A stretch of DNA of 64,000 nucleotides from Aminobacter carboxidus (GCF_014863355.1 NZ_JACZEP010000001.1:930001-994000); one strand, 5' to 3'; shown: positions 22,404 to 31,525, counted from the stretch's first letter. A program made the numbers and translations. Notes: generated from the sequence alone by a model not told the origin.

Positions 22404-23498
22404 TCAGGCCTTCAAGCGGAATGCTTCACGCGACAGATCGGACAGCACTTCGGCACGGTTGCCGCGCAGGATCACGATCTCTTCCAGCCTGAGCCCGAAA
22501 CGGCCTTGCAGGTAGATGCCCGGTTCGATGGAGAACACGTTGCCTTCCACGAGGATCGTTTCTGAGGTCCCTGTGATGTAGGGCTGCTCGTGGATGTCGA
22601 TGCCGAGGCCGTGGCCGGTACGATGGAGGAAGTTCGGGCCATAGCCGGCGGCGGTGATGACGTCGCGCGCTGCCTTGTCGACTTCCTTGGCGGCCACGCC
22701 GGGCTTGGCGGCGGCGATTGCTGCCTGCACGGCGCGTTCGAGCACGCCATGCACCTCGTCAAAGCCTTCCGGCTTGTCGCCGAACACGCCGACGCGTGTC
22801 ATATCGGAGGGATATCCGTCCTTGCGGCCGCCGATGTCGATCAGCACGGCCTCGTTCGCCTTAAGCTTGCGGTCGCCGGTGTGGTGGTGCGGGAAGGCGC
22901 CGTTCTCGCCGAAGCAGACGCTGGTGAACTCCGGCTTGGCGCCGTTGGCGGCGTAGAAGTCGCGGATCACCTGTGCCACTTCCCGCTCGGTGACGCCTTC
23001 CCTGAGCGCGGCGAAGCCGGCGCGCATGGCGCCGTCGTTGAGCACGGCGTTCATCTTGAGCAGTGCGTACTCGGCCTCGTCCTTCTGGCCGCGCAGGAAG
23101 CTCACGGTATCGGCGAGAAAGCCGCGGCTGGCGCCGGGCAGGGCGTCGATGACCAGCAGCGCAAAATCGGCGCGCATGGTTTCGTCGAGCGCGATCCTGG
23201 GCTTGCTCTGGTCGGCGCCGCAATCCTTGAGCAGATTTGCGAGTGCGGCACCGGGGCCATCGGCATCGCTCCACGGGTAGAACGGCAACTGGGTGAAGGG
23301 GCGCTGGCTGTCGACGTTGAGTGCCGGCATCAGGAAGCCGGCATGGTCCTTGGCGACGATCAACAGCACTGGGCGTTCGTCACCATGCGGCGACATGCCG
23401 GCAAGCCAGACAAGGTGCGAAGAGGGGCCGACGACGACAAGGTCGGTTCCCGTTTCAGCCATGCGCTCGCGCAGCCGCGCCATCCGCTCTTCGTACAT
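22404..23498 (-). CDS. M24-family metallopeptidase (Xaa-Pro dipeptidase-like)
   Basis: A 364-residue creatinase/prolidase-type protein: an N-terminal creatinase_N domain (RMARLRERMAETGTDLVVVGPSSHLVWLAG) and a pita-bread catalytic domain. The dimetal ligands are the Asp in IDIGGRKDGYPSDMTR, the His in HRTGHGLGIDIHEQP, and Glu residues in FSIEPGIYL and LRLEEIVIL. It should release N-terminal residues before proline or cleave Xaa-Pro dipeptides. Located just downstream of a dipeptide-type ABC binding protein, it probably processes the imported compound in the cytoplasm. Confidence 0.87.
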   Translation of the reverse strand: MYEERMARLRERMAETGTDLVVVGPSSHLVWLAGMSPHGDERPVLLIVAKDHAGFLMPALNVDSQRPFTQLPFYPWSDADGPGAALANLLKDCGADQSKPRIALDETMRADFALLVIDALPGASRGFLADTVSFLRGQKDEAEYALLKMNAVLNDGAMRAGFAALREGVTEREVAQVIRDFYAANGAKPEFTSVCFGENGAFPHHHTGDRKLKANEAVLIDIGGRKDGYPSDMTRVGVFGDKPEGFDEVHGVLERAVQAAIAAAKPGVAAKEVDKAARDVITAAGYGPNFLHRTGHGLGIDIHEQPYITGTSETILVEGNVFSIEPGIYLQGRFGLRLEEIVILRGNRAEVLSDLSREAFRLKA

Positions 23499-23550
23499 CG
23501 TCTCTGCCTTCTTGGAGTTGGGAGGGGTAAGGTGTGAGGTAGGGGCAATG

Positions 23551-23574
23551 GGACCGCCCGTAATCGGGCGGTCC
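23551..23574. terminator. Intergenic hairpin between binding-protein and M24 peptidase genes
   Basis: Perfect ten-base arms GGACCGCCCG / CGGGCGGTCC with a TAAT loop, 17 bases downstream of the binding-protein stop on the minus strand. No T run follows on that strand, so it is more likely an mRNA-stabilising or attenuating stem than a full terminator. Confidence 0.6.
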
Positions 23575-23590
23575 TTGTCGGTACCGTTCG

Positions 23591-25186
23591 TCAGTTCTTC
23601 TTGACCAGACGGTAGTAGACGAAGTCGGAGGTCGCACCGTTGACGTAGCCTTCGACGTTTTTGGCACGCGCCACCTGGGTCGCGGCCTGGAACATGACGA
23701 CGATCGGCGACTTCTCCTGCACCTTCTTCTGCAGGTCGACATACATCGCGCTGCGCTTGGCCTGATCCGGCTCGGCGAGTGCCGCCTTGGTCTCCTTGTT
23801 CAGCTCTTCCGGAACGGCCCAGCTGTTACGCCACGTGGTGGTCGACTGGTAGTTTCCGTCAGAATTGTCCTCGTTGTAGGCGAAGGCCTTGGCGTTGGAG
23901 TGCGGATCCATGAAGTCTGGGCCCCAGTACAGCAGCATCGCCTCATGCGTGCGGGCGCGGTACTTGGTGATCACCTGCGAGCCGGTGCCAGGCACGATGT
24001 CGAAGTCGATGCCGGCTTCGGCGAAGCTTGCCTGCAGCGACTGCGCCATGTCGGTGAACGGCGTCGAGTTGATGACGTCGAGCGTCACCTTGATCGGCGT
24101 CTTGATGCCGGCGTCGGCCAGGATCTGCTTGGCCTTGGCCGGATCATAGGTGTAGGGCGTCTCGTCGAGCGAACCCGGGAATCCCGACGGCCAGAAGGCC
24201 TGATGCGTCTGCATCTGGCCCTTGAGGAAGGTGTCGGTCATGCCCTTGTAGTTGACCAGGTAGCGGGCCGCGTCCCAAACGGCCGGCGGCGTCAGCGTTT
24301 CGGTCTTCTGGTTGAACGACAGGAAGTGCACGGCGGCCTGCGGATAGGTCTCGGTAACCAGCGTGTCCTTGCCCGCGATCGTTGCGATCTGGTCCGAGGT
24401 CAGGTTCTTGGCCATGTCGACGTCACCCGATTCCAACAACAGCTGCTGGGTCGCGGCTTCAGCGACGTGGCGGATGATGACGCCCTTGATTGCGGGTGCG
24501 CCGTTGAAATAATCAGGGTTGGCGGTCAGGTTGATCAGCTCGCCGGGGCGGAACGCCTTGAGCACGAACGGACCGGTACCAGCCGAGTTCGACTTCAGCC
24601 AGGCATTGCCCATGTCGCCATTGGCTTCATTGGCCTGCAGCGTCACCGCATCAACAATCGAACCCGGGCGGGCAGCCAGTACGTTGAGCACGAATGCCGA
24701 CGCGAAGTTGCCCTCATACTTGATGACGACCTTGTTGCCGTCGGCCTTGACCATCGAATCGAAATTTTCAGGGGTCCAGCCGAGCTGCGTCAGGATGAAG
24801 GCCGGCGCCTTGTTCAGCACGATGACGCGCTTGAACGAATAGACCACGTCCTCGGCGCGCAGCGGGTTGCCCGAGGTAAACTTGACGCCGTCGCGCAGCG
24901 TAAAGGTGATGGTCTTGCTGGTGTCGTCGGCAGTCCACTCCTTGGCGAGACCGGCGGCCAGCGTCTTGGTGTCGGTGGCGTCGTACTGGATGAGGCGGTC
25001 ATAGGTCTGGGAGACATATTCGCCCGACGAGAACTCGTAGGCCTCAGCCGGATCGATGCTGACGATGTCGTCGATGTTTTGCGCCACCACGAGAATGCCT
25101 GCCGGCGTTGCCGCAAGGCTGATTGCGGGCGTCATCGGCATCGCCAGCGCCGCGGCGAGCAGCGCGGCCTTGAACAGTTTCATCAT
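23591..25186 (-). CDS. Dipeptide/oligopeptide-type ABC transporter substrate-binding protein
   Basis: A 531-residue SBP_bac_5 (cluster C) periplasmic protein with a signal peptide (MMKLFKAALLAAALAMPMTPAISLA). The family signature is AKEWTADDTSKTITFTLRDGVKFTSGNPL; NLTANPDYF and later blocks are also present. It should deliver a peptide, amino-acid derivative or other polar solute to the permeases encoded divergently from 25968. The start ATG (25186) overlaps the stop of the XRE-cupin regulator, so the two are translationally coupled. The M24 peptidase gene follows. Confidence 0.88.
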   Translation of the reverse strand: MMKLFKAALLAAALAMPMTPAISLAATPAGILVVAQNIDDIVSIDPAEAYEFSSGEYVSQTYDRLIQYDATDTKTLAAGLAKEWTADDTSKTITFTLRDGVKFTSGNPLRAEDVVYSFKRVIVLNKAPAFILTQLGWTPENFDSMVKADGNKVVIKYEGNFASAFVLNVLAARPGSIVDAVTLQANEANGDMGNAWLKSNSAGTGPFVLKAFRPGELINLTANPDYFNGAPAIKGVIIRHVAEAATQQLLLESGDVDMAKNLTSDQIATIAGKDTLVTETYPQAAVHFLSFNQKTETLTPPAVWDAARYLVNYKGMTDTFLKGQMQTHQAFWPSGFPGSLDETPYTYDPAKAKQILADAGIKTPIKVTLDVINSTPFTDMAQSLQASFAEAGIDFDIVPGTGSQVITKYRARTHEAMLLYWGPDFMDPHSNAKAFAYNEDNSDGNYQSTTTWRNSWAVPEELNKETKAALAEPDQAKRSAMYVDLQKKVQEKSPIVVMFQAATQVARAKNVEGYVNGATSDFVYYRLVKKN

Positions 25187-25836
25187 CTTTTCTCCTTTTT
25201 GGTTCCCGTTGTCTTCTCTTCGGCCCTTGAACCGCGCAGGGCCGGATGCTCCGTGCGCGACCTGAACATCGGCAAGGTGCCGGTCCACAGCATGCGCGCG
25301 AACTTTTCGGTGTCGTTCGACCAGGAATGTGGGCGATTGCCGCGGAAATGCAGGCTGTCGCCGGCCGAAAGCACCATCTCCTCATCCTCGAGGCGCTGGG
25401 TGATCGAGCCTTCCAGGATGAACAGGATTTCCTCGCCTTCATGGCTGACCGTCTCTGAACGGTAGCCTGGCGGGACGTTGAGCACGAAGGACGAGAGCAC
25501 GTTGCCGGTGAAGTCGGCGGCGATGCGCTCGTAGACGATCGACGAGCCGTCGACGGAGAATCGGTTGCGCTCGGCCGCGCGGGTCAATCCGTCCTCCGCG
25601 CTGGGCGTGGCGATGAAGTAATCCACACCCACGTCGAGGCTGCGGGCGATCTGGGCGAGGGTGCCCAGTGAAGGGGTGGCGTGATCGCGTTCGACCTGGC
25701 TGAGGTAACCGACCGAAATGCCTGCTTCGTCACACAATTCCTGCAATGTCATCGACAGCTGGCGGCGGCGGGCACGGATCAGCGCGCCTACCTTGGGCTG
25801 GCTCGCCGGCGTATTTTTGCTAGCCTCCGAGGACAC
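25183..25836 (-). CDS. XRE-family regulator with C-terminal cupin domain
   Basis: A 217-residue HTH_3-cupin_2 regulator. Residues about 16-72 form the helix-turn-helix (GALIRARRRQLSMTLQELCDEAGISVGYLSQVERDHATPSL) and about 110-185 the cupin (RSETVSHEGEEILFILEGSI, LSAGDSLHFRGNRPHSW), which usually senses a small ligand. Start GTG 25836 with GGGAG upstream. It is encoded upstream of and overlapping the binding-protein gene and divergent from the permeases, so it probably autoregulates and controls the whole transporter through the AT-rich inverted repeats next to its start. Confidence 0.87.
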   Translation of the reverse strand: MSSEASKNTPASQPKVGALIRARRRQLSMTLQELCDEAGISVGYLSQVERDHATPSLGTLAQIARSLDVGVDYFIATPSAEDGLTRAAERNRFSVDGSSIVYERIAADFTGNVLSSFVLNVPPGYRSETVSHEGEEILFILEGSITQRLEDEEMVLSAGDSLHFRGNRPHSWSNDTEKFARMLWTGTLPMFRSRTEHPALRGSRAEEKTTGTKKEKR

Positions 25837-25850
25837 GCTTTTTTGCTCCC

Positions 25851-25907
25851 ATCAAAATTTTTTTGATCTAAGCAAAATTATTTGTATAGTCCAAGCAGAA
25901 TTTTGCT
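25851..25907. promoter_or_regulatory. Probable operators of the XRE-cupin regulator
   Basis: Two AT-rich inverted repeats lie in the 131-base divergent region: ATCAAAA-N3-TTTTGAT (25851-25867) and AGCAAAATT / AATTTTGCT (25871-25879 and 25899-25907, 19 bases apart, perfect nine-base arms). The shared CAAAA core stands out against the GC-rich surroundings. Autoregulation by the adjacent XRE-cupin protein is inferred from position. Confidence 0.55.
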
Positions 25908-25967
25908 CGACAGAAAACATCCGTGCCGCATCCGCGGCGCGGCCAATGTGGTAGGAACAAAGACCGC

Positions 25968-27056
25968 GTGGCATCAGAAATCGACTCCGCCGCCAAGGCG
26001 CTTCCAACAGGGCCTGGCGGCTCGTCGCGCAATGCGCGGCACGCCTGGAAAACGGTCAAAGGCGTGCTTGGCGTCCTCGTCGCCGTAGCCTTCACCTTCC
26101 TCGGCCTCCTTGCCATCACCTTCTTCATCGGCCGCGTCGTACCGATTGATCCGGTCCTCGCTGTCGTTGGCGATCGCGCCCCGCGCGCCGTCTATGAGGC
26201 CGTCCGTATTGAAATGGGCCTGGACAAGCCGCTGATCGTCCAATTCTTCCACTATGTCGGCAACGTGCTGACGGGCGATCTCGGCATGTCGGTGTCAACA
26301 GGCAGGCCCGTCGCCGAGGATCTGGCCCGCGTCTTTCCGGCAACCCTCGAAATGGCGACGATCGGCATCATCATCGGCGTGGCGCTGGGCGTGCCAATGG
26401 GTGTCTATGCCGCAAGCCGCCAGGGTAGCCTCGTCGACCAGGTCATCCGTGTCGTCGGCCTGCTTGGTTATTCGGTGCCGGCGTTCTGGCTCGGCCTTGT
26501 CGGCCTGGCGCTGTTCTACGCCAAGCTGCAGTGGGTCGGCGGTCCGGGCCGTATCGACATTTTCTATGATGGCATCATCGAGCCGGTCACCGGTCTGTTG
26601 CTGATCGACAGCCTGCTTGCCGGCGATATCGAGATTTTCGTCAATGCGCTGACCCATATCGCGCTGCCGGCCGCCGTGCTCGGCTTCTTCAGCCTTGCCT
26701 ACATCGCGCGCATGACGCGTTCCTTCATGCTCGACCAGCTGGCACAGGAGTATGTCACCACCGCCCGCGTCAAGGGCGTATCCGAACGGCTGGTGCTGTG
26801 GCGCCATGCCTTCCGGCCGATCCTGGTTCCGCTCATCACGGTCATCGGCCTGTCTTATGCCGGCCTGCTCGAAGGATCTGTGATGATCGAGACGGTGTTC
26901 TCCTGGCCCGGCATCGGCAACTACCTGACGACGGCGCTGCTCAACGCCGACATGAACGCCGTTCTGGGCGCGACGCTGGTCATCGGCGCCGTCTTCATCG
27001 GCATCAACAAGATTTCGGACGTGCTCTACCGCGTCCTCGACCCGAGGGCACGCTGA
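25968..27056 (+). CDS. ABC transporter permease, DppB/OppB type
   Basis: Inner-membrane permease with about six helices. The first helix and ITFFIGRVVPIDPVLAVVGDRAP match the DppB N-terminus, and the EAA-like coupling motif is EYVTTARVKGVSERLVLWRHAFRPILVP. The end VLYRVLDPRAR is also typical. There is no convincing ATG; I chose GTG 25968 (AGGAA upstream), while GTG 25923 would add 15 residues. It is the first gene of the permease-ATPase operon, divergent from the regulator. Confidence 0.85.
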   Translation: MASEIDSAAKALPTGPGGSSRNARHAWKTVKGVLGVLVAVAFTFLGLLAITFFIGRVVPIDPVLAVVGDRAPRAVYEAVRIEMGLDKPLIVQFFHYVGNVLTGDLGMSVSTGRPVAEDLARVFPATLEMATIGIIIGVALGVPMGVYAASRQGSLVDQVIRVVGLLGYSVPAFWLGLVGLALFYAKLQWVGGPGRIDIFYDGIIEPVTGLLLIDSLLAGDIEIFVNALTHIALPAAVLGFFSLAYIARMTRSFMLDQLAQEYVTTARVKGVSERLVLWRHAFRPILVPLITVIGLSYAGLLEGSVMIETVFSWPGIGNYLTTALLNADMNAVLGATLVIGAVFIGINKISDVLYRVLDPRAR

Positions 27057-27961
27057 TGGCGACGACACGTGACTGGCTTCTCGACGATTCGCCGTCCTCG
27101 CGCCTGCAGGCCCGCCTTGGCCGCAGCTACCGGCTGGCCCGCGCGCTTTCGCGCAATCCGCTGGCCATGGTCGGTGCGATCATCGTGGCGACGCTGATCC
27201 TGGTGGCGCTGTTTGCACCCTGGATCGCCACCCATTCGCCGATTGGCCAGGATCTCGCCATGCGGCTCAAGCCGCCGAGCTGGGACAACTGGATGGGTAC
27301 CGACGAACTTGGCCGCGATATCTGGAGCCGCGTCGTCTACGGCGCGCGCATCACGCTGATGATCGTTGCGCTGGTGGCAGTCCTTGCCGCCCCTGTCGGA
27401 CTGGTGATCGGTGCCGTGGCCGGCTACTTCGGTGGCTGGGTCGATCGCATCCTGATGGGCATCACTGACATCTTCCTGTCGATGCCCAAGCTGATCCTGG
27501 CGCTGGCCTTTGTCGCGGCCCTCGGACCCGGTATCCAGAACGCCATCATCGCCATCGCCATCGCCACCTGGCCGGGCTATGCCCGCATCGCCAGAGCTGA
27601 AACCCTGACGATCCGCAATTCCGAGTTTGTCTCGGCGGTCGAACTGCAGGGCGCCTCGTCGTTCCGCGTCATCGTCAACCACATCCTGCCGCTGTGCACG
27701 TCCTCGATGATCATCCGCGTCACGCTCGACATGGCCGGCATCATCCTGACGGCCGCCGGCCTCGGCTTCATCGGCCTCGGCGCCCAGCCGCCGCTGCCCG
27801 AATGGGGCGCGATGATCTCGCGCGGCCGCTCCTTCATCCTCGACCAGTGGTGGGTGGCGACGATGCCCGGCTTTGCCATCGTCATCGTCAGCCTCGGCTT
27901 CTGTTTCCTCGGTGACGGCCTGCGCGATGTGCTCGACCCCAAGCATGGAGATCGGCAATGA
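27056..27961 (+). CDS. ABC transporter permease, DppC/OppC type
   Basis: A 301-residue partner permease: RNPLAMVGAIIVATLILVALFAPWIA forms helix 1, HxxGTDELGRDIWSRVVYGAR-like WMGTDELGRDIWSRVVYGARITL is the DppC signature, and the coupling motif is EFVSAVELQGASSFRVIVNHILP. The start ATG overlaps the stop of the upstream permease by one base, so stoichiometric translation is expected. Confidence 0.92.
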   Translation: MATTRDWLLDDSPSSRLQARLGRSYRLARALSRNPLAMVGAIIVATLILVALFAPWIATHSPIGQDLAMRLKPPSWDNWMGTDELGRDIWSRVVYGARITLMIVALVAVLAAPVGLVIGAVAGYFGGWVDRILMGITDIFLSMPKLILALAFVAALGPGIQNAIIAIAIATWPGYARIARAETLTIRNSEFVSAVELQGASSFRVIVNHILPLCTSSMIIRVTLDMAGIILTAAGLGFIGLGAQPPLPEWGAMISRGRSFILDQWWVATMPGFAIVIVSLGFCFLGDGLRDVLDPKHGDRQ

Positions 27962-28788
27962 ACGCGCTGCTTGAAATCCGCAACCTGAAGGTCACGTTCC
28001 CGACGGCACGTGGTCCGGTCGACGTGGTCAAGGGCCTGTCGCTGACGCTTGGCCGCGAACGCCTCGGCATCGTCGGCGAGAGTGGATCCGGCAAGTCGAT
28101 GACCGGCCGCTCGATCCTGCGGCTGATCCGTTCGCCCGGCCAGGTCACCGCCGACGAGATGACCTTCAACGGCACCGATCTTCTTTCGCTGTCCGAAAAG
28201 CAGATGCGCTCGATCCGCGGCGCCCGCATTTCGATGGTCATGCAGGATCCGAAATTCTCGCTGAACCCGGTCATGACCATCGGCGACCAGATCGCCGAAG
28301 CGCTGCTGACCCACCAGAAGCTCGGCCGCAGCGATATCCGCAATCGCACGCTCGCCATGCTTGAAGCCGTGCGCATCAACGATCCCGAGCGCGTGCTTGG
28401 GCTCTACCCGCACGAAGTGTCGGGCGGCATGGGCCAGCGTGTCATGATCGCCATGATGTTGATCCCCGAGCCTGATCTGCTGATCGCCGACGAGCCGACA
28501 TCGGCGCTCGATGTCTCCGTCCAGGCCCAGGTGCTCGAGATCATCGACGATCTGGTCAAGCGCAAGGGCATGGGCCTGATCTTGATCAGCCATGATCTCG
28601 ATCTCGTCTCGGCCTATTGCGACCGCATCCTGGTGATGCGCAGCGGCGAGGTGGTCGAGGAGTGCGATGCCGGCGAGCTCAAGAACGCCAAGCATCCCTA
28701 CACGCGCGGTCTGCTTGCTTCGATCCCGCGCATCGACGAAAGCCGCGACGAACTCCCTGTCCTCGAACGTACTGGGGCTTCGACATGA
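27958..28788 (+). CDS. ABC transporter ATP-binding protein, DppD type
   Basis: A 276-residue ATPase. Walker A GESGSGKS, signature VSGGMGQRV, Walker [13 protein letters not shown] and the H-loop LISHDLDLV are intact. The C-terminus is short and lacks the usual Cys-rich Fe-S-like tail of DppD/OppD. The start overlaps the permease stop by four bases. Confidence 0.9.
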   Translation: MNALLEIRNLKVTFPTARGPVDVVKGLSLTLGRERLGIVGESGSGKSMTGRSILRLIRSPGQVTADEMTFNGTDLLSLSEKQMRSIRGARISMVMQDPKFSLNPVMTIGDQIAEALLTHQKLGRSDIRNRTLAMLEAVRINDPERVLGLYPHEVSGGMGQRVMIAMMLIPEPDLLIADEPTSALDVSVQAQVLEIIDDLVKRKGMGLILISHDLDLVSAYCDRILVMRSGEVVEECDAGELKNAKHPYTRGLLASIPRIDESRDELPVLERTGAST

Positions 28789-29528
28789 ACGCGCTGGCGA
28801 TCGACAATCTCGACATCTCCTATGGCGATTCGAAAGTTACCCACGGCATCGGCTTCGAAGTCGCCGAGGGCGAGAGCTTCGCGCTGGTCGGCGAAAGCGG
28901 CTCGGGCAAGACCACCGTGCTCAAGGCCATCGCCGGCATGGCCAAGAGCTGGACCGGTTCGATCTCGGTGTTTGGCGAGCCGCGCACGCACGGCATCGAC
29001 CGTGCCTTCGCCAAGCAGTGCCAGATGGTGTTCCAGGATCCTTACGGCTCGCTGCACCCGCGCAAGACTGTCGACGCGACGCTGAGCGAGCCGCTGACCA
29101 TCCACGGCATCGGCAACAGCGGCGAACGCGTCGACGAAGTCATGCAGTCGGTTGGTCTCGACCGCCGCTTCCGCTTCCGCTTCCCGCACCAGCTTTCGGG
29201 CGGCCAGCGCCAGCGTGTGGCGATTGCCCGTGCGCTGATCCTCAAGCCCCGGATGCTGCTACTCGACGAGCCGACATCGGCGCTCGACGTCTCGGTGCAG
29301 GCGGAAATCCTCAACCTGCTCAAGCGCTTGCGCCGTGAGCAGGGGCTGACCTATCTGATGGTCACGCACAACCTGCCTGTGGTTTCGTTCCTGTGCGACC
29401 GCCTTGCCGTCATGCGCCATGGCCGCGTCGTCGAGGTCGCCAGTGTCGACCAGCTCAAGCACGGCGCGCTTGTCGATCCCTATTCGCGCGAACTGACCAG
29501 CTTCAGCGCGTCGCTTCCCAAGACTTGA
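28785..29528 (+). CDS. ABC transporter ATP-binding protein, DppF type
   Basis: A 247-residue second ATPase: Walker A GESGSGKTT, Q-loop [16 protein letters not shown] (diagnostic of the OppF/DppF group), signature LSGGQRQRV, Walker B LLLDEPTSALD, H-loop MVTHNLPVV. It starts four bases before the DppD-type stop and forms the presumed heterodimer with it. Confidence 0.9.
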   Translation: MNALAIDNLDISYGDSKVTHGIGFEVAEGESFALVGESGSGKTTVLKAIAGMAKSWTGSISVFGEPRTHGIDRAFAKQCQMVFQDPYGSLHPRKTVDATLSEPLTIHGIGNSGERVDEVMQSVGLDRRFRFRFPHQLSGGQRQRVAIARALILKPRMLLLDEPTSALDVSVQAEILNLLKRLRREQGLTYLMVTHNLPVVSFLCDRLAVMRHGRVVEVASVDQLKHGALVDPYSRELTSFSASLPKT

Positions 29529-29542
29529 AATAGAGGTACATC

Positions 29543-30049
29543 ATGACAGAGACCAATTTCGCCGAGGCGCTGGCCGCCTTCGATGCCGCCATTGCGACCA
29601 CATCAGAGGTCGAGGGCGTGTGGGCAGCGCTGCAGGTTCTGGCCGACGTCGTCGTTGGCGCCAAGCTTTTCACCGTGATGAAGCTCGACTGGGCCACCGA
29701 GGTCTCGGGCCGCACCTATACCAGCCATCCGGATGCCTATCCCGTCTCGGGCACCAAGCCGATCAACCGCACCCATTGGTTCGAGACGATCCACGTCCAG
29801 CGCCAACCCTTCGTCGCCAACACCATCAAGGACATTGCCGATGTCTTTCCGGATCACGAGCTGATCTGGTCGCTCGGCTGCGGTTCGGTGCTCAACTGGC
29901 CGGTTTTTGTCGGCGACACGATGCTCGGCACCGTCAACATGCTGCACGAGGAGCACTATTACACGCCGCTGCGCGTCGAAGCCGCCAAGCAGCTGTCGCT
30001 GGCCGCCAAGGCCGCCTTCCTCGCCGTCGAGCACCTCGAACGCCGCTAA
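29543..30049 (+). CDS. GAF-domain protein, transporter-linked
   Basis: A 168-residue protein that is essentially one GAF domain: an N-terminal helix (FAEALAAFDAAIATTSEVEGVWAALQVLADVV), KLFTVMKLDW as the first strand, and SVLNWPVFVGDTMLGTVNMLHEEHYYTPLRVEAAKQLSLAAKAAFL closing it. No catalytic or signalling partner domain is attached. It follows the DppF-type gene after 14 bases with its own GAGGT site, so it may bind the imported ligand or act as a cytosolic sensor. Function not established. Confidence 0.8.
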   Translation: MTETNFAEALAAFDAAIATTSEVEGVWAALQVLADVVVGAKLFTVMKLDWATEVSGRTYTSHPDAYPVSGTKPINRTHWFETIHVQRQPFVANTIKDIADVFPDHELIWSLGCGSVLNWPVFVGDTMLGTVNMLHEEHYYTPLRVEAAKQLSLAAKAAFLAVEHLERR

Positions 30050-30086
30050 GCCGTCAATCGTCGTTTGGAGGCGAGTTTGACAATCC

Positions 30087-30116
30087 ATCCACCGGCGCGC
30101 CCTTGTGCCGGTGGAT
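30087..30116. terminator. Hairpin between the convergent GAF and glycosyltransferase genes
   Basis: Perfect ten-base arms ATCCACCGGC / GCCGGTGGAT with a ten-base loop between convergent genes. There is no T run, so the strength as an intrinsic terminator is uncertain. Confidence 0.55.
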
Positions 30117-30154
30117 AGCCATAAACGGCAGGTCATCTGAAAACGGTAGGGCTC

Positions 30155-30952
30155 CTAAGAAGGCGCGAGGATTTCGGCGAGTGGGCTGCCTGCCGGTGGG
30201 GTGACGGTTGGCGCGATCGAGTTGTTGTACAGATGGATCGCGTAGGTCCTCGGCGTCGTTATGTCCTTGATCGAGAGCTCGCTGTCAAAGAGCAGATCGG
30301 TCATCTTTTGATGGATGGGGTAGAACGAATCCATGGGAAGCGCCTTGTCTCCCAAGCCGTACTCCTTGATGAAATAGGTCAGAAGCCTGGGGCCGGTCGT
30401 CCCCCATTTGGTGTGTTTGATATCGCGCCCAAGCCCGAGCTTCTTGAGCTGGCTGTATGCCGCTTTCTTTCTCGGCGACCACCACGGCGCAATGAAATGC
30501 CGGCCGGTGGTGCTCTGGACCAGGCTTCTCACGAGATCGCTGTCTGCTGGTGCCTTGAGGACAGCGTTGTTGATGACGCCGTTCGTTTCCCAGCCGAAAA
30601 GCCATTCTTGCTGAGGAAACGGCCGCAAGCAGTAGACGTCGCAATCTGCGTAAAGGCCGAGCCCGGCCTCAAGCAGCCTGTAGCGGTAAATGTTCGCGGT
30701 TAGCGCCAGGCTCTTCTCGCGTTTGTAGGCAACGATCTCGTGCCTTGATAGCAATTGCGAGGCGTCGAAAATCTCGACATCGTCGGGAATGTCGGCAGGC
30801 GGGTCGAACGTGTGCAGCACGGCGCGATACCCATGTCGCTGAAAAGAGCGGATACAGGCAGCGTGCAATCCGCCAAGCTTGGCGCCGATCCAGACGAAGT
30901 TGACAGTTTCCCCCGCTTTGCCATGCATGCTGTACCGACGATCCCCCCGCAT
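30155..30952 (-). CDS. Glycosyltransferase with DXD motif (capsular/OCH1-like)
   Basis: A 265-residue protein of the Gly_transf_sug family. VNFVWIGAKLGGLHAACIRSFQRHGY is the start of the nucleotide-sugar domain, ALTANIYRYRLLEAGLGLYADCDVYCLRPF carries the metal-binding D-C-D, and GTTGPRLLTYFIKEYG plus AIHLYNNS match the C-terminal part. It should add a sugar to a surface glycan or lipid. ATG 30952 or ATG 30928 could be the start; the latter has GGGGGA upstream. It stands alone after the bio cluster and is not obviously part of it. Confidence 0.75.
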   Translation of the reverse strand: MRGDRRYSMHGKAGETVNFVWIGAKLGGLHAACIRSFQRHGYRAVLHTFDPPADIPDDVEIFDASQLLSRHEIVAYKREKSLALTANIYRYRLLEAGLGLYADCDVYCLRPFPQQEWLFGWETNGVINNAVLKAPADSDLVRSLVQSTTGRHFIAPWWSPRKKAAYSQLKKLGLGRDIKHTKWGTTGPRLLTYFIKEYGLGDKALPMDSFYPIHQKMTDLLFDSELSIKDITTPRTYAIHLYNNSIAPTVTPPAGSPLAEILAPS

Positions 30953-31072
30953 ATGCCTAGTGTTCCATTTTTGCGGGAATATTAGTCGCGTTGCAATCGA
31001 TGGGACGCGGCATAGCTGCGGTGCCTGCGCAATCAGGCGAAACGCTATTGCCTTGTCGCAATGGCGAAGCAG

Positions 31073-31525
31073 TTAGTGATTGCTGACCAGCGCAGGAATG
31101 GAAAGTTTCGCACTGGCCTCGTCCAGGATCGAGAAGCTGTAGCGGCCGACTGGGTCGCGCTCGACCGAATAGGTCAGCCGGTCGGCGATGCGGTTGTCCT
31201 TGTCGAAGGTCAGCACGCGCGGCTTGAGCGCAGTGATTTCGCTCTCGTTGACATAGACCGAATTGCAGATGATCACCTGGTCGCCGGCCTGACAGGTGCG
31301 GGCGGCAGCGCCATTGAGGATGCAGCACCGCGAGCCGCGCTCGCCGAGGATCACATAGGTCGAGATCCGCGCGCCGGAGCTCTTGTTCCAGATTTCGACG
31401 AACTCCATCGGCAGGATGCCGGCTTCCTCGCAATGGTCGGGGTCGAGCGTGATCGAGCCGTGGTAATTCAGGTTGGCTTCGGTGACGTGGATACCGTGCA
31501 GCTTGCCGGCGACGATCTTGCGCAT
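31073..31525 (-). CDS. panD: Aspartate 1-decarboxylase (pyruvoyl-dependent)
   Basis: Makes beta-alanine for pantothenate and CoA. The proenzyme self-cleaves to create a pyruvoyl group; the site is Gly23-Ser24 in YHGSITLD, the substrate-binding Lys8 is in GKLHGIHV, and [12 protein letters not shown] and [17 protein letters not shown] are conserved. At 150 residues it has a C-terminal extension of about 25 residues over the E. coli enzyme. It is the last gene of the minus-strand nad-bio cluster, 32 bases after bioZ. Confidence 0.9.
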   Translation of the reverse strand: MRKIVAGKLHGIHVTEANLNYHGSITLDPDHCEEAGILPMEFVEIWNKSSGARISTYVILGERGSRCCILNGAAARTCQAGDQVIICNSVYVNESEITALKPRVLTFDKDNRIADRLTYSVERDPVGRYSFSILDEASAKLSIPALVSNH

